Shown here: piece by piece, positions 43,888 to 52,374 of the stretch
How positions within the stretch are numbered: the stretch's first letter is position 1
Layout of the letters: each line of letters opens with the position of its first letter
Assembly (NCBI GenBank): GCA_947173495.1
Contig: CAMWFQ010000001.1
Location: 62,001-126,000 of the forward strand
Direction of reading: 5' to 3'
Length of the DNA: 64,000 nt
Origin: an uncultured Lachnospiraceae bacterium
GTDB lineage: Bacteria > Bacillota > Clostridia > Lachnospirales > Lachnospiraceae
Program-made: the position numbers and the translations under genes
The notes under the pieces: generated by a model
What the model was told of the DNA's origin: nothing
What the model saw: the letters and a program-made list of their open reading frames with translations, nothing else
Databases searched by the model: none

Positions 43888-43902
43888 AATGCTTCTCCTT
43901 TC

Positions 43903-44211
43903 CTAATAACGCCTGATTGTTCCCAGACAGACGTTCATCCATTCCGACTGATACATTTTTTTTGCCTTTGTTTCCATTTCCAGCGCGGTTTTTTCGAGCT
44001 TTTCCGCTTCTCTAATCAGTTCATTTCCCAGCCTCACCTCCTTCTGCAGCAGAATATCCGCACACTCGCTGTTCCAGCAGGATTTATTTTCCCTGATAAT
44101 CTGCATCAGCTCTTCTTCTCCCACCGTCTTTAATGTCCGGGCCTGGTCATTCAAAATACGGGCCAGCCTCATGATCTCTGTAAAATGCATTTCAATGGTC
44201 TGTGGCTGCAT
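43903..44211 (-). CDS. WXG100-like small helical protein
   Basis: The 102-residue protein starts MQPQTIEMHFTEIMRLARIL after AGAGAGGA. It has the helix-turn-helix size of WXG100 proteins, but the turn reads SCWNSECADILL, keeping W and replacing G by S. The start overlaps the upstream gene by 20 bp. It may be a partner or targeting adaptor for the lipase rather than a classic substrate. Confidence 0.75.
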   Translation of the reverse strand: MQPQTIEMHFTEIMRLARILNDQARTLKTVGEEELMQIIRENKSCWNSECADILLQKEVRLGNELIREAEKLEKTALEMETKAKKMYQSEWMNVCLGTIRRY

Positions 44212-44482
44212 TGATATTATTCCTCTCTGTGCTGCTGTAAACCTCTGCAATCTCTTCCAGTTTCAAAATCTGTATCTGTAATCTCTTAAACACTTCTTCT
44301 CCCTCCCGACGGCTCTGTACAAACCTATTTTCGATCCGCCTGACTCTCTTCCCTCCCAAATATTCTTTCAGCTTCTCCGCCTGCTCTGCTGCCCTCTGGT
44401 ATTCCCTCTCCGCCTTTCGGACAATTCCTTCCCATTCCTGCTTTCTCTCCCTGAGATACCGGGGTGTTATTTTTATTTCCAC
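44192..44482 (-). CDS. Small helical protein of the T7SS operon
   Basis: The 96-residue, strongly charged, all-helical protein opens VEIKITPRYLRERKQEW with a GTG start; no ATG is available. GAGGAGA is directly upstream. The typical W-x-G turn is replaced by YLGGKR. Size and place fit a diverged WXG100 relative. It overlaps the next gene by 20 bp. Confidence 0.65.
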   Translation of the reverse strand: MEIKITPRYLRERKQEWEGIVRKAEREYQRAAEQAEKLKEYLGGKRVRRIENRFVQSRREGEEVFKRLQIQILKLEEIAEVYSSTERNNINAATDH

Positions 44483-44515
44483 TCTCCTCTTCCCTTTCCT
44501 TCTGCGCCGCTGTAG

Positions 44516-44815
44516 TTACAGGCTCTGCACTGCTGCTGTCAGCTTCCTTTCCGTCTGTGCCAGCTCCTGTGCCGTCTCCATTGTCATTACCACCAGCTCC
44601 TCCATATCTCTGATGCATTGTCCCACCCTCGCTGTCTCTTCCCGAAGGCCTGTTTCCCAGTCCTGCTTTGCGGCACCCTCCCAGATTTCTGACAATCTGC
44701 CTTCCTCCTCTTCCAAAAGTGCTATTCCATCTCTGATCTTTGTCAGACTCTGCTGCATATCATCCATCCACACGTTTAGTCCGCCTGTATACAGCTTTAC
44801 TTTGTTTTCTTCCAT
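44516..44815 (-). CDS. WXG100-family protein
   Basis: The ~99-residue helical protein has the turn IWEGAAKQDWETGL. The ATG at 44815 follows AAAGGGGTGG; a GTG two codons upstream is possible. It is the first WXG100 gene after yukD. Confidence 0.85.
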   Translation of the reverse strand: MEENKVKLYTGGLNVWMDDMQQSLTKIRDGIALLEEEEGRLSEIWEGAAKQDWETGLREETARVGQCIRDMEELVVMTMETAQELAQTERKLTAAVQSL

Positions 44816-44877
44816 TTCCACCCCTTTTGCTTTCCTGCAGAAACGTTTTTTACCGCTCCTTCTCTCTTTCTGTCCGC

Positions 44878-45123
44878 TCAGATCAATATCAGTCTGTCTC
44901 CATCTCTGATATTCTGCTGTCTCAGCGTCTTCCCCCTTTTCAAGATCTTTTCCTGCACCATGGAATAGAGCTGTACAGCCTCTCTTTCCTCAATGCTCAC
45001 ATCTGCATTTTGGGCAATCAGTATAAGAATATCTTCCAGAACCATTCCCGTCTGCCAGTCCTCCTCCAATTCAAAATCATAGATCTGGTCCAGTACCGGC
45101 ACCTGAATATCAACCATTATCAT
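44878..45123 (-). CDS. YukD/EsaB ubiquitin-like T7SS protein
   Basis: The 81-residue protein has the beta-grasp pattern of YukD: an early VDIQVPVLDQIYDFEL and the terminal RDGDRLILI. It is a cytoplasmic component or regulator of Firmicutes ESX systems. GGAGGGG lies just ahead of the start. It follows the EssC gene by 26 bp, so the genes are co-transcribed. Confidence 0.85.
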   Translation of the reverse strand: MIMVDIQVPVLDQIYDFELEEDWQTGMVLEDILILIAQNADVSIEEREAVQLYSMVQEKILKRGKTLRQQNIRDGDRLILI

Positions 45124-45149
45124 CTTCCCCTCCGCTTCTTACAGTGACT

Positions 45150-48100
45150 TCAATTTTCACATTCACCTTCCGGGTCTTTTCCACATCTGTCTCTCTTTTG
45201 ATAGTCTGGCAGAAGGAGCCGTTTTGTGACGCTGCCCGGTCCCTCCTTCCAGTAACCGATTCCCGGCCCCTCCTGCTGGTTCTGCTGCGCGTATCCCAAA
45301 TCTGAAAAATCCAAAATCCGCTGGGCGACAGCATTTCCTCCCAGGTGAATTCCCTGTTGCCATGCCGCAAATTCCCTGAAAAATTCCCTACCGGATATCT
45401 CATAATCCTTTCCCGGATGATAAACGCCCGCCAGAAATCCTGTCCTGCCATTTCCGGCGGCTTTCTGCTCCCAAAACTCTGCTTTTTCTTCTCTTTCTGC
45501 TCCGTCCCGGTACAGATAGCTGCAGAAAACCACCAGATCGCTGATAAAAACCGGAATCTTCTGCCTCTTTGTCTCTGTTTCTTCCCTCCTGCTCTTTGTT
45601 GTATCCTTATTGTAGACAGATTCCTGACGCCAATTGTCCAGTTCTTTTTCATTTCCGAGATATAGAATTCCTTTCCTTCCCCTGAAATGTTCCATCCGCC
45701 TGCTTAAATCGATTACCATTGCCCATCCGGTCACACGGACTGCGCTCTCAATCATACAGGAAAGAAGTGTTGTTCTCCCTGTTCTTTCACTTCCTGAAAT
45801 CAAAAAGCAGCAGGGCGTGTTTACAGAAAGTCCGCATAGTTTTCCGTTTGAAAGATCATAGCCCAAAGGCAGGCTGTTCCCGCTCCAGTTGTATTTGTCA
45901 GCCATATCTTCATACCAGACTCTCTCCGGTATGACGGGAAATTTTTCAGGCAGAAATCCTTTCTCCGCTCTGATTGTCTCCTCCTTTCTTTTTCCCTCTT
46001 CCTGTATCCGCTCAATATAGACGTAATCTCCCTGCTCTTTTGCCGTGAGCGCAGTCTGAAACTCCAGTATTCTTCCATCCACCTTGCACAGCCCCCTTCC
46101 TTTACGGTTTTCTTCTGGAAATACCGGCAGATAATACTGCCTGAGAATATCTCCATATTGAAATCGATCGCTCATCTCCAGGGCAAGACAAGTCTTGATT
46201 TTTTCGTGCAGCTTTCCTCCCATCTCACTTATTCCGGATGCCGAAAGGATCAGATAAATACCAAGGGTAAGCCCCTGGGATGCCAGCTTCATAACAAGCT
46301 CCTCCTGTTTTTCTTCCAGCTGCTTTCTCAGGTTACCAAGATTGTCAACCACCAGAAAGAGCAGCGGAAGTCTCCCTTTTCCCGAACGGTTATACTGTTC
46401 GCAGCTGATCCCCGAAAGCTGCTTTCTCCGCCTGTCCATTACTTCTTCCAGATGGAAGAAAAAAATATCTCTGTCTTTTTTTCTTTTCAAGACACCCAGG
46501 CAATGAGGCATTGTCCCAAAACATCCCAGACTCTCCTGTCCCATATCCACAACAAGAATCTGGACCTCCTGGGGTGTATACTCCTCGCAAAGCTGCCACA
46601 AAAGTGTCTGAAGCAGAGAAGTCTTTCCTGAAGCAGGACCTCCGCAGATGGCCAGATGTCCCTGGGAAACCGGATTGTAAGCCAGTATGGATCTGCATTG
46701 ATTTCCCGGATCATCGCATAATCCCAGCAAGATCTCTGGCCATACCTTACCTGGAGGTACTTTCTCCTGATCTGCCGCCCTCGCTTTACGATATTCGTTC
46801 CTCAGCTCTTCCAGAAGCAGCAATTCGGGGAGCTCCGGAAGCCACAGGGACGGCGCTTTCTCATACCCGTTTTTTTCGGCTGTATCTTTCAGGTAATCCA
46901 CCAACACCTCCAGTTGGCTGCGTCCCCTTTCGCCGGAATCTTTTTCCTCCTTCCTAAGCCTTTTGCCTGTTTCTGACACAAGCACTGCTCCTGCCTTTTT
47001 TTCTCCCCCTTCGCTGTATCTTTCTCCACAGTACCCGGACTGAAACCGTTCATAGTATTCATTGTTTCCAATCTGCATATAACACTGACCGGGAGAAGTA
47101 AGAAGCGCCGCGTCTGTGTTATGCAGCATATCCATACTGTCCTGACGATCCTGAACCCGCAGACAGAGCCTGAACCTTGCATTACTCCATATTTTGTCAT
47201 CAACCGTTCCCGCCGGTTTCTGAGTGGCCAGAATCAGATGGACACCCAGGCTTCTTCCCACTTGCGCCAATGATATAATTTCCTGCATAAATTCCGGCTC
47301 CTCTTTCTTAAGCTCTGCAAATTCATCCACTACTAAAAGCAGATGCGGCATTGCCTGAGATGCCTTTCCTTCCCGATACAATCTGGTATAACCATCTATA
47401 TGGTTGACCTGAAACCTTCCTAAAAGCTCCTGTCTTCTTTTATTTTCACTGGTTATGGCCGACATGGCCCGCTTGATCTGTCTGCCGGACAGATTAGATA
47501 TGACACCTGCACAGTGGGGCAGATCCTTTAACAGATTTCCGGTTCCGCCGCCCTTATAATCGATCATAAAGAAATTTACTTCCTCCGGAGAAAAGGATAC
47601 CGCCATGGAAATAAGATAGGTCTGCAACAGTTCGCTTTTACCGGATCCGGTGGTTCCTGCCACCAGACCATGGGGACCATGAAATTTTTCATGAACGTCA
47701 AGGTTCACAATCTGTCCTCCGGCTCTCATCCCCACCGGAACCTTAAGACGTTCCCCCGCGGCAGAATGTCTCCATCTTGTACCGCTGCCTAACTCCTCTA
47801 CCCGTCTGCACCCGTAAAGCTTCAAAAAGGCCACTTTGTCCGGAAACACTTTATCTGACTCCGTATCCTTTACCCGGCATCCGCTCATCTGCCGAATATA
47901 CTGCCATGCTGCCGGAAAGCTGCAGCTTTCCGGCATAAACGCTCTTCGCTCAACGGTATCTTCCCCCAGGCTTAACATCTCCCCTTTTTCTCCTGTCCGC
48001 TTCATGAAATACCGGCAGCCTTTGGGAAGCATCTCCCTCTCTTTCTGCACAAAAATGCTGCTCACCGGATCCTTTTCTCCCGTCCGGGTCAGATACCGAT

Positions 48101-49853
48101 AAAAAGGCTCACCCAAAATCAGTTCTTCCTCCAGCACCAGGACAATATACCAGGGAATACCGATCTCCTTATCCTCTGCAGCATTCTCCTCCCTGTTTTC
48201 TGTAAGCGCTCGGGTTAAAACCGGGAGGATCTCTCCCGCTTCTTTTTCATTTCCCGCCAAAAACCGGGTTTCCCTGTCCGGGGACCAGCAGTGCGGCATC
48301 CACCGCAGACAGGCGGCGATTTTCCGGTCCAACGTCCGCTCTTTCCGGTAAAAGCAAACCACCTTTACCTCCGTATAACAGTGACAGATCATAATCTGCG
48401 TAAGAAGACAAAGCAGCAGTTCGCATGTTCCCTCCCTGTCCGTTCCCTCTATCATACCGATCTGCCTGTTCTGATAAAGATCCACTCCCACGGGCACATC
48501 GTCTATATACCGGAATCTTTCCGCCAGTTCCTGCGCCTGTGCGGCCGCTTTTCTCTGTACAATGCCTTTCTGACTCCGGTCTGTACGGACTGTGATCTGA
48601 AACGGGATCTGCCCCAGTCCCAGACGGAGGAACAAAAAATCCTTTTGTCTGTAATAACGATTCCACAAAACCATCGGTTTTCTTCCCTCTCCTCCGCAAA
48701 AAAATGCCAGTGGAGGATACTTTCCGGCAAGAATTGCCCGGTTTTCTTCCTGACAGCTTGTGAGTTCCCGGGAAAGCCCCTCCAGGTATTCTCTGTACTG
48801 CTTCCCCTTTTCCTTCTGCTCCCGCCTGTTTGAATGTCTGCGGATGGCCTCTCCTGTCACCCCCCAGAACAATGTCAGAAGAGCGCTGCATCCGCTCATT
48901 GCAGCTGAAAGATAGTAAAAGCTGCCGCCCGTATTTCCCATATATTTGCTCCCCAGCTCTGCCATAAGCAACATGGGAAGAACCATGGTAAGGGCAGGCC
49001 CTGCTGTCAGAATGAGAGGCTGCGAACGCTGAGGTACGGACTGTACCGGGAGCAGGATCTCCACCTCGCCGGTATGAAGCTTCTCTTCCTGCATGCACCT
49101 GCGTTCGATCCACTGCCCCTGGGCATCCCCTTCCGCTGCTTCTTCTTTTATTTCCCAATCCTTTATCTTTTCCTCTCTGCAGACGTTATACTCAGAAACA
49201 TCCTGATGAATGTCCTCTGTGATGTTTCTCTCTGTACCTTTCCTCTCTCTGAAAGCTCGTTTCGCGACACGTTTCACTCCACAGAAACTGACGCAGACCA
49301 GCATATCCTTTAACGCCAGAATCTGTAGTCCATACAGATTCACCCTGTCTCCAGGATGCAGTACCGCTTCTGTCTCCAGTGCTTTTCCGTTTACATAAAC
49401 GCCTGTCGTCCCTGTCGCCCGGACCACACATTCCTGCTGATTCATACTGATTTCAGCATGTACCGATTCTATCAGTGAAAAGCAGTCATAAAAAATCTGA
49501 TTTCTGAATGCACTGCCAATCGATATCTTATCCTCTTTTTCCAGATGAATTCTATCCGCAGGCTTTAATGTTCCTATCCTTTCAGAAAGCAGAATCAGAA
49601 ACTTTTCATGATTTTCCGTATAAAAATAAATCGGATGGTTCTCATCAAGCACTTTTTCTCCCATTCGCCAGCGCCCTCTCTCACAAATAAGCACAAGTTC
49701 TCTCTCTGCCTTCAGCCCTGTATCCTCCGGATCCAGATTCAATCTCCATTTTCCTTCATGGAAAGCCGGCAGACATCTTTTTTGACACGCAAACTGACCA
49801 AAAATCATCAGAATCCGTCCGGATAGTCCTGTATTTTCTTTGCCAAGCACCAA
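45150..49853 (-). CDS. essC: EssC/YukB-type FtsK/SpoIIIE ATPase of type VII secretion
   Basis: The 1567-residue protein is the motor of the ESX channel. An FHA-like domain lies at ~90-190 and two membrane segments at ~274-334. Three ATPase domains follow: D1 with GTTGSGKSELL (~730) and LLVVDEFAEL; D2 with GGPASGKTSLL (~1071) and FLVVDNLG; and D3 with a weak P-loop, GSERTGRTTLL (~1351). D1 looks active; D3 is probably degenerate. The start is TTG at 49851-49853, decided by GGAGG 9 nt upstream; GTG at 49848 is possible. It leads an operon of nine genes. Confidence 0.93.
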   Translation of the reverse strand: MVLGKENTGLSGRILMIFGQFACQKRCLPAFHEGKWRLNLDPEDTGLKAERELVLICERGRWRMGEKVLDENHPIYFYTENHEKFLILLSERIGTLKPADRIHLEKEDKISIGSAFRNQIFYDCFSLIESVHAEISMNQQECVVRATGTTGVYVNGKALETEAVLHPGDRVNLYGLQILALKDMLVCVSFCGVKRVAKRAFRERKGTERNITEDIHQDVSEYNVCREEKIKDWEIKEEAAEGDAQGQWIERRCMQEEKLHTGEVEILLPVQSVPQRSQPLILTAGPALTMVLPMLLMAELGSKYMGNTGGSFYYLSAAMSGCSALLTLFWGVTGEAIRRHSNRREQKEKGKQYREYLEGLSRELTSCQEENRAILAGKYPPLAFFCGGEGRKPMVLWNRYYRQKDFLFLRLGLGQIPFQITVRTDRSQKGIVQRKAAAQAQELAERFRYIDDVPVGVDLYQNRQIGMIEGTDREGTCELLLCLLTQIMICHCYTEVKVVCFYRKERTLDRKIAACLRWMPHCWSPDRETRFLAGNEKEAGEILPVLTRALTENREENAAEDKEIGIPWYIVLVLEEELILGEPFYRYLTRTGEKDPVSSIFVQKEREMLPKGCRYFMKRTGEKGEMLSLGEDTVERRAFMPESCSFPAAWQYIRQMSGCRVKDTESDKVFPDKVAFLKLYGCRRVEELGSGTRWRHSAAGERLKVPVGMRAGGQIVNLDVHEKFHGPHGLVAGTTGSGKSELLQTYLISMAVSFSPEEVNFFMIDYKGGGTGNLLKDLPHCAGVISNLSGRQIKRAMSAITSENKRRQELLGRFQVNHIDGYTRLYREGKASQAMPHLLLVVDEFAELKKEEPEFMQEIISLAQVGRSLGVHLILATQKPAGTVDDKIWSNARFRLCLRVQDRQDSMDMLHNTDAALLTSPGQCYMQIGNNEYYERFQSGYCGERYSEGGEKKAGAVLVSETGKRLRKEEKDSGERGRSQLEVLVDYLKDTAEKNGYEKAPSLWLPELPELLLLEELRNEYRKARAADQEKVPPGKVWPEILLGLCDDPGNQCRSILAYNPVSQGHLAICGGPASGKTSLLQTLLWQLCEEYTPQEVQILVVDMGQESLGCFGTMPHCLGVLKRKKDRDIFFFHLEEVMDRRRKQLSGISCEQYNRSGKGRLPLLFLVVDNLGNLRKQLEEKQEELVMKLASQGLTLGIYLILSASGISEMGGKLHEKIKTCLALEMSDRFQYGDILRQYYLPVFPEENRKGRGLCKVDGRILEFQTALTAKEQGDYVYIERIQEEGKRKEETIRAEKGFLPEKFPVIPERVWYEDMADKYNWSGNSLPLGYDLSNGKLCGLSVNTPCCFLISGSERTGRTTLLSCMIESAVRVTGWAMVIDLSRRMEHFRGRKGILYLGNEKELDNWRQESVYNKDTTKSRREETETKRQKIPVFISDLVVFCSYLYRDGAEREEKAEFWEQKAAGNGRTGFLAGVYHPGKDYEISGREFFREFAAWQQGIHLGGNAVAQRILDFSDLGYAQQNQQEGPGIGYWKEGPGSVTKRLLLPDYQKRDRCGKDPEGECEN

Positions 49854-50018
49854 TAACAGCTACCTCCGCATCTCTGTTTTGATAAGTAATAATTAAAGTT
49901 CGGGAAATCAAATGTTGTCACGCTCCCTATGAAAGGAACGATTCATTTCTGGACAGTTCCTAAAAAGAACTTCAGATCAATCGCTTTCACTCAGAATTGA
50001 AATTTCGAAAGTGATATC

Positions 50019-50047
50019 ACCATAGCAGACATTCGTTTTAATGTCAA
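50019..50047 (-). promoter_or_regulatory. Promoter of the T7SS operon
   Basis: TTGACA (50042-50047) and TATGGT (50019-50024) are 17 bp apart with an extended TG before the -10. The perfect palindrome GTGATATCAC (50011-50020) overlaps the start point. About 155 nt of leader precede essC, containing a small hairpin (GTTCC/GGAAC type arms, 49954-49971). Confidence 0.7.
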
Positions 50048-50090
50048 CCGGTTTATTGTATTTTATATTCTTTTAAGATTCATTAAATTT

Positions 50091-50140
50091 TAGGGTCGCA
50101 CGCTGCGTAGGCAGCAACTTCATCTGTGCGCCCCTGCGCA
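50091..50140 (+). repeat. Bifurcated hairpin element, copy R6 (5'-truncated)
   Basis: Only the second hairpin is present: GGGTCGCA with TGTGCGCCC (one mismatch) enclosing GCTGC-GTAG-GCAGC and AACTTCATCTG. The foot is T-GCGCA. It is immediately followed by copy R7. Confidence 0.7.
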
Positions 50141-50226
50141 ATCGAGTAGAGGAAGACTTCCCCTGCTCGCGCACCGGGCACTCGTCAGTTTCTGCTGACA
50201 TTTTTCCTCTGGGTGCCCGTGTGCAT
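50140..50226 (+). repeat. Bifurcated hairpin element, copy R7
   Basis: The leading hairpin arms are ATCGAGTAGAGG and CCCCTGCTCGCG. The outer stem CGGGCACTC/GGGTGCCCG is extended by GCAC/GTGC across a bulged T. It encloses GTCAG/CTGAC and ATTTTTCCTCTG. The foot is T-GTGCAT. Confidence 0.8.
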
Positions 50227-50231
50227 AAATA

Positions 50232-50310
50232 AGAATCCTGCAAAGCAGGATTCTGCGCCGCAAACGCGTCGCTTTCAAGCGACAATTTCCTCTGCGTTTG
50301 CGTGTGCATC
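50232..50310 (+). repeat. Bifurcated hairpin element, copy R8
   Basis: Leading hairpin AGAATCCTGC/GCAGGATTCT. The outer stem CGCAAACGC/GCGTTTGCG is extended by GCGC/GTGC across a bulged T. It encloses GTCGC/GCGAC and AATTTCCTCTG. The foot is T-GTGCATCC. It is third in a tandem row with R6 and R7. Confidence 0.8.
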
Positions 50311-50320
50311 CTTGCGGAGC

Positions 50321-50386
50321 TTTTTTATATCATAGGGAAGTTCGTCGAACTTTCCTATGATATAAAAAAAGCAGCCAATGGCTGCT
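50321..50386 (-). terminator. Terminator of the 50404 lipoprotein gene plus long inverted repeat
   Basis: On the minus strand AGCAGCC-ATT-GGCTGCT followed by seven T is a classic terminator (50363-50386). Directly beyond is a near-perfect 24-bp-arm inverted repeat (50321-50370) with one mismatch and A/T runs at both ends. Confidence 0.8.
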
Positions 50387-50403
50387 CATTTTGATTCCTA
50401 TTC

Positions 50404-51186
50404 TCAATATACTTCGAATGCATTAATAACCGTATCGACCATCTCTTCCGTATCGTCAGTATATGTGATCACAATGGATAATGCCCTGTCATCTATGACA
50501 CGAAAATAGTAATTCTGCTTCGCCACAGCGCCCTGCGCCTCTACCTCTGAACACACCTTCACATACTCTTCGCCTGCAATGTCGACAACTTCATCATCAC
50601 TTATCAGCGTAGCGCCTTCCACTTTGGAGAGCTGCTGCACAAAAGACCTTTTATACTGCTCGTTGCTCATGTTGATCAGCGGGAGTTTTTCCGCCATCAC
50701 CAGCACATTGAATCCGCTTCCCGCGGTATCCAGGCTCATCATTTCATAGATCGTCCGCATTTCGGCATATTCCAGCTGCTGCTCCGTAAAGCTTTCAGAG
50801 AGCATATCCATTCCAATCCCCATGATCTGATTCAAATACTCTTCCGTGGCCATCCCCATATCTTCCGGCGCTGTATAGCGGAGGGCGAAATATTCACTCT
50901 CCCATCCCTGTTCTGATACTGTGCCTCTCACATAGCCTTCTTCCGCTTTCCCGGCGTCGTCTTCTTTCTGATCTTCTTCAGGTTCAGCTTCGGATACGGA
51001 GGGTTCAGAATCTGTACGATCATCAGCTGTCACATCGTCAGCTCCCTCATCCGATACTTCGTCTTCTGTTTCTTTCTCTGTCTCCTCAACGTTCTGCTCC
51101 CTTACCTCGAATCTGCTTCCTCTGCCTCCACAGGCAGTTAAAAGTACTGCCACGCCTATTGACAGGATCAATATTTTCTTTTTCAT
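50404..51186 (-). CDS. Lipoprotein of unknown function
   Basis: The 260-residue protein has a signal peptide with lipobox LLTACGG and then a ~60-residue Glu/Asp/Ser-rich linker. A compact domain follows, from GWESEYFALRYTAPEDMGM to VINAFEVY. The domain pattern resembles PsbP-like or similar stand-alone ligand-binding folds, but I do not recognise a family. AGGAG precedes the start. A ZIP transporter gene lies upstream in the same direction, 71 bp away, which could mean a metal link. Confidence 0.78.
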   Translation of the reverse strand: MKKKILILSIGVAVLLTACGGRGSRFEVREQNVEETEKETEDEVSDEGADDVTADDRTDSEPSVSEAEPEEDQKEDDAGKAEEGYVRGTVSEQGWESEYFALRYTAPEDMGMATEEYLNQIMGIGMDMLSESFTEQQLEYAEMRTIYEMMSLDTAGSGFNVLVMAEKLPLINMSNEQYKRSFVQQLSKVEGATLISDDEVVDIAGEEYVKVCSEVEAQGAVAKQNYYFRVIDDRALSIVITYTDDTEEMVDTVINAFEVY

Positions 51187-51257
51187 AAGCTTTCTCCTCG
51201 CTCTATCATGCAGGCTATCCTGCGTCTGTACAAAGTATTTTTTACCTTTTCCTGCCC

Positions 51258-52052
51258 TTATCCCAACGCCACATCCAGGATCATCATAATAAGAAATCCT
51301 GCCATCACACCTATCGTTCCCAGATTAGAGTGATCGCCCTGATTTGCTTCCGGAATCAACTCCTCCACCACTACATAGATCATTGCGCCCGCTGCAAACG
51401 CCAGAAACCATGGCATATATGGCGAGATCTGTACAGCGATCAGCGTGATCCCTATTCCAAAGATCAGCTCCACAATACCGGAAAGGCTTCCAAAAATAAA
51501 GGCTTTTAACCTGCTCATCCCTTCCTGTCTCAGGGGAAGGGAAATCGCCGCTCCTTCCGGGAAATTCTGTATACCGATTCCCAATGCCAGAGCAAATGCA
51601 ACCGCATAAAGCGTCTGCTCCTGAGGATGCTGAGCCGCCATGGCAAATGCCAGCCCAACCGCCATCCCTTCCGGAATATTATGAAGGGTCACCGCCAGTA
51701 CAAGAAGAGTGGTTCTGTGAAAGGAACTCTTCATTCCTTCCGGTGATTTTTCACCCAGATGCAGATGCGGCATCAGAAAATCCAGCAAGTACAAAAATAT
51801 TCCCCCCAGCACAAATCCGCCGCTTGCCGGAATCCATCCGATTCCTCCTGCCTTTTCTGTTTCTTCTATCGCCGGAATCAACAAAGACCATACAGAAGCA
51901 GCAATCATCACTCCCGCTGCAAATCCCAGGAACGCTCTCTGAATACTTTTCCCCATATTCTTTTTGAACATGAATACGACACTGGCGCCAAGGGCGGTCA
52001 TAAAAAATGTAAAACCAGTCCCCATAGCAGCCCAACGAACAGCCTGATTCAT
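51258..52052 (-). CDS. ZIP-family metal transporter
   Basis: The 264-residue protein has eight hydrophobic segments, with the metal-path motifs LHNIPEGMAVG and IQNFPEGAAIS in helices 4 and 5. ZIP proteins bring Zn2+, Mn2+ or Fe2+ into the cytoplasm. The GufA/ZupT-like branch fits. An AAAGAGG site precedes the start. No Zur/Fur box was identified. Confidence 0.9.
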   Translation of the reverse strand: MNQAVRWAAMGTGFTFFMTALGASVVFMFKKNMGKSIQRAFLGFAAGVMIAASVWSLLIPAIEETEKAGGIGWIPASGGFVLGGIFLYLLDFLMPHLHLGEKSPEGMKSSFHRTTLLVLAVTLHNIPEGMAVGLAFAMAAQHPQEQTLYAVAFALALGIGIQNFPEGAAISLPLRQEGMSRLKAFIFGSLSGIVELIFGIGITLIAVQISPYMPWFLAFAAGAMIYVVVEELIPEANQGDHSNLGTIGVMAGFLIMMILDVALG

Positions 52053-52159
52053 ACTTTCCTCTTTTCTGTGAGCCAGTATCTTTACAGCCCAAAGCTCACC
52101 ACTATGGTATTAGTATATACACTTTTTTGCATTCTGCTTCTTTTGTCTTATACAAATTT

Positions 52160-52205
52160 CATATTCTCACGGAATGCGCAGTTTATGCGCATTTCTGATC
52201 CGTGA
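52160..52205 (+). repeat. Nested hairpin beginning with a sequence also found at 18401
   Basis: The outer arms TCACGGA/TCCGTGA enclose ATGCGC/GCGCAT and TTCTGA. Architecture recalls the R-element family but the foot differs. The first 18 nt (CATATTCTCACGGAATGC) are identical to 18401-18418. Confidence 0.5.
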
Positions 52206-52279
52206 ACAGAGACCAGATTTCTTTATCAGACAATGAATGCTGCGCTTTGCAGAACATCCTGTCAGTTGCGTAAGAACGA

Positions 52280-52361
52280 TTTTCTCCCTGCCCGTGCACG
52301 GGGTGCGAGCTGCGCAACAACAATGAACCACGCATCCTTACGTATTCGCACCCCTGTGCAT
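52280..52361 (+). repeat. Bifurcated hairpin element, copy R9 (diverged)
   Basis: CTCCCTGCCCGTGCAC leads into the outer stem GGGGTGCGA/TCGCACCCC, extended by GCAC/GTGC across the bulged T. The interior is longer than in other copies (TGCG/CGCA arms). The foot is T-GTGCATC. It lies between kdgK's end and the ZIP gene's start; the remainder of this 322 bp gap shows no gene. Confidence 0.65.
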
Positions 52362-52374
52362 CAGCAATATCATT

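Noticed and set aside
44325-44618. A Gly/Asp-rich small protein between WXG100 genes
   Set aside because: It overlaps two better-supported genes in other frames and has composition typical of an out-of-frame reading.
4665-52361. Nested-hairpin elements as integron attC sites
   Set aside because: They have a bulged base and nested pairing, but lack the conserved RYYYAAC/GTTRRRY ends, and no integron integrase or cassette array is present.
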